Of a stretch of DNA of 64,000 nt, positions 61,625 to 64,000 are shown piece by piece; positions within the stretch are counted from its first letter, which is position 1; each line of letters begins with the position of its first letter. Below the pieces are notes generated by a model. The model worked only from the letters and a program-made list of their open reading frames with translations, did not search any database and was not told where the DNA came from. The position numbers and the translations under genes were made by a program. The DNA comes from Sphingomonas sp. Root720 (GTDB lineage Bacteria > Pseudomonadota > Alphaproteobacteria > Sphingomonadales > Sphingomonadaceae), in assembly GCF_001428605.1 (NCBI RefSeq), contig NZ_LMID01000001.1:1185372-1249371 (forward strand), read 5' to 3'.

Positions 61625-62494
61625 TCATCCGAGGTTCTCGTACCGATCCTCAATCGTCATCCATTCCGGCATCCCCATTATTTCGGTCACACGTTTGAAG
61701 TCTGGATTGGAGGGGTTGGCTGCCGCGATCGAGCCCGTAGCGAGTTCCGCCAGCATCTTCTCGGCGCCGCCGATCATCGCCGCCATGACGGTGCCGGGAT
61801 AGAGGATCGCGGAAAACCCCATCTCCCAATAGTCACGGGGCGGCAGGATCGGACTGTTCCCGGCGGCGGGGACGAACAGCGGCGTTCCTTTGAAGCTGCG
61901 TCCTATACGCTCAAGCTGATCGAGTTCTCGCGGAGCTTCGATGAAGAGCGCGTCGACCCCCTGATCGACATAGCGCTTGCCGCGCTCGATCGCCGCCTCC
62001 AAGCCCTCAACGCCCAATGAGTCGGTGCGGGCGACGATGAAAAAGTCCTTGCTGGTCCGCGTCTGGACTGCCGCAGTCAGCTTTTTCGCGGCCTCCTCGG
62101 CGGGCAATATCCGCTTACGATGAGCGGTTTGGCCGCATTTCTTCGGACTGACCTGATCTTCGAGGAGGACTCCCGACATTCCCATCGCCTGATAGGTCCG
62201 GACGGTGCGAGTGACGTTCTTGACATCCCCATATCCGTCATCCGCATCCATCAGGATCGGAATCCCCTCAACCGCTTCGGCGATATAGCGCGCTGCATTG
62301 GCGAACTCGCCAAAGCTCGCGAGCCCCAAGTCGGGCAGGCCGAACTGGAAGCCGGCCACGCCGAAGCCGCTGACAAGAATTGCGGGAAAACCGCTATTCT
62401 TGATGAGGCGAGCCGATACCACGTCATGCGCAGCGGGCAGCAGCAGCGGTCCATCGAGATTGGCGAACAATTCGCCAAAGCTTTTCCGGCTCAT
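61625..62494 (-). CDS. PEP-mutase/isocitrate-lyase superfamily lyase
   Basis: A 289-residue TIM-barrel C-C lyase. The metal-binding stretch is ILMDADDGYGDVKNV, the catalytic loop KKCGQTAHRKR (KKCGH-like, with the active Cys), and FFIVARTDSLGVEG follows. Relatives include 2-methylisocitrate lyase, oxaloacetate hydrolase and 2,3-dimethylmalate lyase. Its start overlaps the LeuD-like stop by 4 bases, so it probably cleaves the malate-type product of that hydratase into a 2-oxoacid and a second acid (inference). Confidence 0.88.
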   Translation of the reverse strand: MSRKSFGELFANLDGPLLLPAAHDVVSARLIKNSGFPAILVSGFGVAGFQFGLPDLGLASFGEFANAARYIAEAVEGIPILMDADDGYGDVKNVTRTVRTYQAMGMSGVLLEDQVSPKKCGQTAHRKRILPAEEAAKKLTAAVQTRTSKDFFIVARTDSLGVEGLEAAIERGKRYVDQGVDALFIEAPRELDQLERIGRSFKGTPLFVPAAGNSPILPPRDYWEMGFSAILYPGTVMAAMIGGAEKMLAELATGSIAAANPSNPDFKRVTEIMGMPEWMTIEDRYENLG

Positions 62495-63120
62495 GCGCCT
62501 TGCTCCGCCTTCTCTACAATATCATAGACCCAGGGTCGCCTTTGGCGGTCGACGTCCTGGAAATCCCGGATCAGGGCATCGCGATTGAGGGTCACGCTGA
62601 TGGGATCCTTCCCGCTCAGCAGCATCTCACGCGCCAGTTTAGGCACGTAGAATGTGTAGGTTCGCCTGGCGCTAACGAGGGTGCAGCTCTCCAAATCGAC
62701 CTGCAAACGGGGCGCTATCGCCAGATCGGCGACGATTGCCTGCACCTGATCTTCCGGCAACACGACGGGGAGCACCCCACTGACGTGACAGTTCGACTGA
62801 AAGATCGACCCGAAGCTGGAGGCTACGACACATCGGATGCCAAAGTCGCGAAGAGCCCAGACCGCCGATGCGCGTGAGCTTCCGCAACCGAAATTGCTTC
62901 CGCTAACGAGGAAGGTGGCATCGTTGAACGGCGGCTTGTTCAGGATGAAGTCCGGATCAGGAGCACCGTCGGGCAGGAATCTCCAGTTTGCGAACAGGCC
63001 CTTCTCGAAGCCTGTCTTCTCGACTTTCATCAGATCCTTGCCGGGGATGATCTGATCGGTATCGACGTCGTTGATCATCAACGAGGCGGCCACGCCCTCG
63101 AGCTGGGTGATCGGTTCCAT
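62491..63120 (-). CDS. Aconitase-family hydratase small subunit (LeuD-like)
   Basis: A 209-residue swivel-domain subunit. The substrate-binding stretch reads SNFGCGSSRASAVWALRDFG; true LeuD proteins have GSSREHAPWAL there, so the substrate may differ from isopropylmalate. An NxxL-like beginning (LMINDVDTDQIIPGKDLMKV) is typical. The start shares bases with the large-subunit stop (TGATG). Confidence 0.88.
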   Translation of the reverse strand: MEPITQLEGVAASLMINDVDTDQIIPGKDLMKVEKTGFEKGLFANWRFLPDGAPDPDFILNKPPFNDATFLVSGSNFGCGSSRASAVWALRDFGIRCVVASSFGSIFQSNCHVSGVLPVVLPEDQVQAIVADLAIAPRLQVDLESCTLVSARRTYTFYVPKLAREMLLSGKDPISVTLNRDALIRDFQDVDRQRRPWVYDIVEKAEQGA

Positions 63121-64000
63121 CAGTAGTACTCCCGCGCATCGGCGATGCGTCCAGCGACGGCCGATGCCGCCACCGTGGCGGGGCTGGCGAGATGAGACCG
63201 CACCCCCCGGCCCTGCCGGTTTTCAAAGTTCCGATTCGTGGTACTCAACGTCCGCGAACCGGGCGGAAAGGCTTCGCCGCCGATTGCGCCGCTGGCGCAA
63301 AGCGAGCAACCCGCTTCCCGCCATTCGAAGCCTGCTTCCTTGAAGACCCGGTCCAGGCCCTCCTGTTCGGCGGCACGCTTGACCGTCGTCGACCCGGGGA
63401 CGCAGAGCGCCATCAGGCCGTCCGCTATCTTCCGCCCGCGTAACACGCTGGCGGCTTCCCTCAGATCATCGAGCCGACTGTTCGTACATGATCCTATGAA
63501 GACGCCTTGGATCTTTTCCCCCAACAGCCGCGTGCCCGGTTCAAGGCCAACATATTCGAGGGCTCTTGCATGGGAGGCGCGCGCAACGCCTTCGGGGCTT
63601 TCGGCCGCATCGGGAACGACATCGTCGACGCCGATGACGTGGCTCGGGCTGGTCCCCCAAGTCACCTGCGGAGCCAATCGATTGCAATCCAGCTCCAATT
63701 CCTTGTCATACCGGGCGTCCCGATCCGACCGGAGCAATCGCCAATAAGCAACCGCGCGAAGCCAGTCCTCTCCCGCCGGAGCGAACGGCCGACCGTTCAG
63801 ATAGTCGAACGTGATCTGGTCGGGCGCGACCATGCCAGTGCGGCCTCCAAATTCGACTGCCATGTTGCAAAGGGTCAGACGACCGTCCATCGGCAGACTT
63901 TCGATGGTCTCCCCGGCATATTCGATCGCATAGCCGACGCCGCCGCCGGCGCCATATTTGCCGATGAGGCCAAGGATCATGTCCTTGGCGAAGACACCCG
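63120..64000 (-). CDS. Aconitase-family hydratase large subunit (LeuC-like), 5' end outside
   Basis: The visible 293 codons are the C-terminal part of a LeuC-type subunit; the frame is open through base 64000 (FAKDMILGLIGKYGAGG precedes the first internal Met), so the N-terminal third lies outside. The [4Fe-4S] ligands are in IGSCTNSRLDD and GCSLCASGAIGG, and NRNFENRQGRG is the usual substrate loop. Dehydratase or hydratase chemistry on a malate-type acid is certain; the substrate is not. Confidence 0.88.
   Translation of the reverse strand, partial: GVFAKDMILGLIGKYGAGGGVGYAIEYAGETIESLPMDGRLTLCNMAVEFGGRTGMVAPDQITFDYLNGRPFAPAGEDWLRAVAYWRLLRSDRDARYDKELELDCNRLAPQVTWGTSPSHVIGVDDVVPDAAESPEGVARASHARALEYVGLEPGTRLLGEKIQGVFIGSCTNSRLDDLREAASVLRGRKIADGLMALCVPGSTTVKRAAEQEGLDRVFKEAGFEWREAGCSLCASGAIGGEAFPPGSRTLSTTNRNFENRQGRGVRSHLASPATVAASAVAGRIADAREYY

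Noticed and set aside
1-64000. tRNA, rRNA, CRISPR arrays, IS transposases, riboswitches
   Set aside because: None recognised by eye; short structured RNAs could still be missed without a covariance-model search.

Overview
The window looks like accessory DNA of a sphingomonad (Alphaproteobacteria, Sphingomonas/Sphingobium/Novosphingobium type). The evidence is uniformly high GC with Alphaproteobacterial codon use, two large TonB-dependent receptors beside catabolic genes, a luxI-phyH pairing and class III LigAB-type aromatic chemistry. No tRNA, rRNA, CRISPR array, IS transposase or replication gene was recognised.

1-12 kb is a metal and metalloid resistance block. It holds a czcCBA-type RND efflux operon with a DUF190 gene, a His-rich periplasmic protein, a short CDF transporter under a MerR regulator, small exported Cys-rich proteins, and a tightly overlapped arsI-arsR-arsC-acr3 operon behind a long palindrome. 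12-18.4 kb is an integration module: one intact ardC and three large tyrosine recombinase genes whose ends overlap by 4 bases. The right end of this element cuts a second ardC gene at about 18.43 kb, so the metal block is probably cargo of a recombinase-trio island that jumped into another mobile element.

19.5-23.3 kb is the control module of that host element. It contains a QseM-like DUF2285-type protein divergent from a small XRE regulator (QseC-like), an FseA-like DUF6499/DUF2285 activator split over two frames at a UUU_CGC site, a phytanoyl-CoA-dioxygenase-like gene, luxI and luxR. The set matches the quorum-sensing transfer switch known from Mesorhizobium ICEs and suggests an integrative conjugative element in which FseA is made by +1 programmed ribosomal frameshifting.

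23-27.5 kb encodes an Lrp regulator and a branched-chain 2-oxoacid dehydrogenase (E1alpha, E1beta, E2; no E3 here). 27.5-29.8 kb is a more A/T-rich, decayed patch with two remnants of a ketopantoate-reductase-like gene, a DUF1330 remnant, an EthD protein and an SRPBCC protein. A Rieske oxygenase and an AraC regulator follow.

31.7-38.3 kb is a homoprotocatechuate (hpa) meta-cleavage pathway. Seven genes (G1, G2, ligA-like, ligB-like, F, H, I) run with every stop overlapping the next start. HpaR and HpaE are encoded beside them, and two copies of an HpaR-like operator control the divergent promoters. The ring-cleaving enzyme is LigAB type, not the usual HpaD, and the HpaF lacks the catalytic Pro1. 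A molybdopterin oxidoreductase starts at the second operator.

40.6-64 kb holds further catabolic units: two MFS transporters, AraC, an inositol-monophosphatase-like protein, two FMN/FAD (Old Yellow Enzyme type) oxidoreductases, an isochorismatase-like hydrolase, TauD- and SnoaL-type proteins, two TonB receptors, an aldehyde dehydrogenase, a type-B carboxylesterase and a CmcJ/NvfI-like oxidoreductase. The last operon is aconitase-family large and small subunits, a PEP-mutase/isocitrate-lyase-family lyase, an OYE and an SDR, an arrangement that resembles hydration and cleavage of a substituted maleate.
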